Positions 63,611 to 64,000 of a stretch of 64,000 nucleotides of DNA are shown here, piece by piece. The DNA is from Phalacrocorax aristotelis (lineage: Eukaryota; Chordata; Aves; Suliformes; Phalacrocoracidae), in assembly GCF_949628215.1 (NCBI RefSeq), contig NC_134279.1:78237330-78301329 (forward strand), read 5' to 3'. The number at the start of each line of letters is the position of its first letter. Within the stretch, counting starts at the first letter, position 1. A model generated the notes under the pieces. It searched no databases. It was given only the letters and a program-made list of their open reading frames with translations, and was not told where the DNA came from. A program made the translations under genes and the position numbers.

Positions 63611-64000
63611 TATTGCACAGAGGCCCATATGTCCCATGGATCTACCAAGGTTTGGGAGGGATACCTGGGCTGGAAGAGTTCACTCCTGAACTACCCTTCT
63701 TTCTGTGCTCTCCTGCAATGACCTGGACAAATGTCATTGGGCACCCAAAATCCCCAAGGATGAGGGTTTAGTATTTGGGTTGGTCTTTTGTAACCCAGCC
63801 TATCATGCCTCCAACATGGTGTCTAGCAGTATCTGGAGGAAAACAAGCATGGCAGTAGCCAGCTGAGCCTACAATTGCATCTTTGGATGCAGGGACTCAT
63901 CCTAGGAGCCCCTTCCCTAGGGCAGGTTCTTGAACAAAATCATTGCCCTGATCCAGGACTTTGGCAGTGTTGCTTGTACACATCTAGATGCCACAGACAG
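63611..64000. other. Unassigned sequence at window end
   Basis: 390 bp with no recognisable gene or repeat. Confidence 0.5.

Overview
This window is from a vertebrate nuclear genome, almost certainly a bird and probably a neoavian (inference). Long introns with GT-AG splice sites interrupt the coding exons. The repeats are chicken-repeat-1 (CR1) LINE copies with the 3' end ATTCTATGATTCTGTGA, plus one solo LTR of a type common in non-galliform birds. There are no bacterial operons, CRISPR arrays or phage genes. Nearly all open frames longer than 60 codons are shadows in introns, CpG islands or repeats.

Two conserved genes lie head to head. On the minus strand, about 1-31.34 kb holds the first nine coding exons of EIF2AK3 (PERK), the ER-stress kinase that phosphorylates eIF2alpha. 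These exons encode the signal peptide, the whole lumenal stress-sensing domain and the start of the transmembrane segment. The cytoplasmic kinase exons lie beyond position 1. On the plus strand, 40.85-58.0 kb holds the complete nine-exon RPIA gene, ribose-5-phosphate isomerase of the pentose phosphate pathway (278 residues), with its 3' UTR and polyadenylation signal. Every intron boundary joins in frame, and the residues expected from the families are intact.

The EIF2AK3 promoter is a CpG island at about 30.4-32.1 kb with five CCAAT-type boxes, and the leader carries a two-codon upstream ORF. The RPIA promoter is a second CpG island at about 40.45-41.05 kb with two opposed ZNF143/THAP11-type elements. 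Just inside intron 1 of each gene there is degenerate tandem sequence that is G-rich on the transcribed RNA strand. The 9.5 kb between the genes holds three CR1 fragments; two of them are near-identical and inverted. A larger CR1 sits in EIF2AK3 intron 2, a relative lies in the opposite orientation downstream of RPIA, and a solo LTR lies in RPIA intron 1.

The two genes are not known to form one system. The adjacency is a conserved vertebrate arrangement; in mammals the immunoglobulin kappa locus lies beyond RPIA. I found no new gene system here. The items most worth checking are the minimal upstream ORF of PERK, the promoter arrays, the inverted CR1 pair and the G-rich first-intron repeats.
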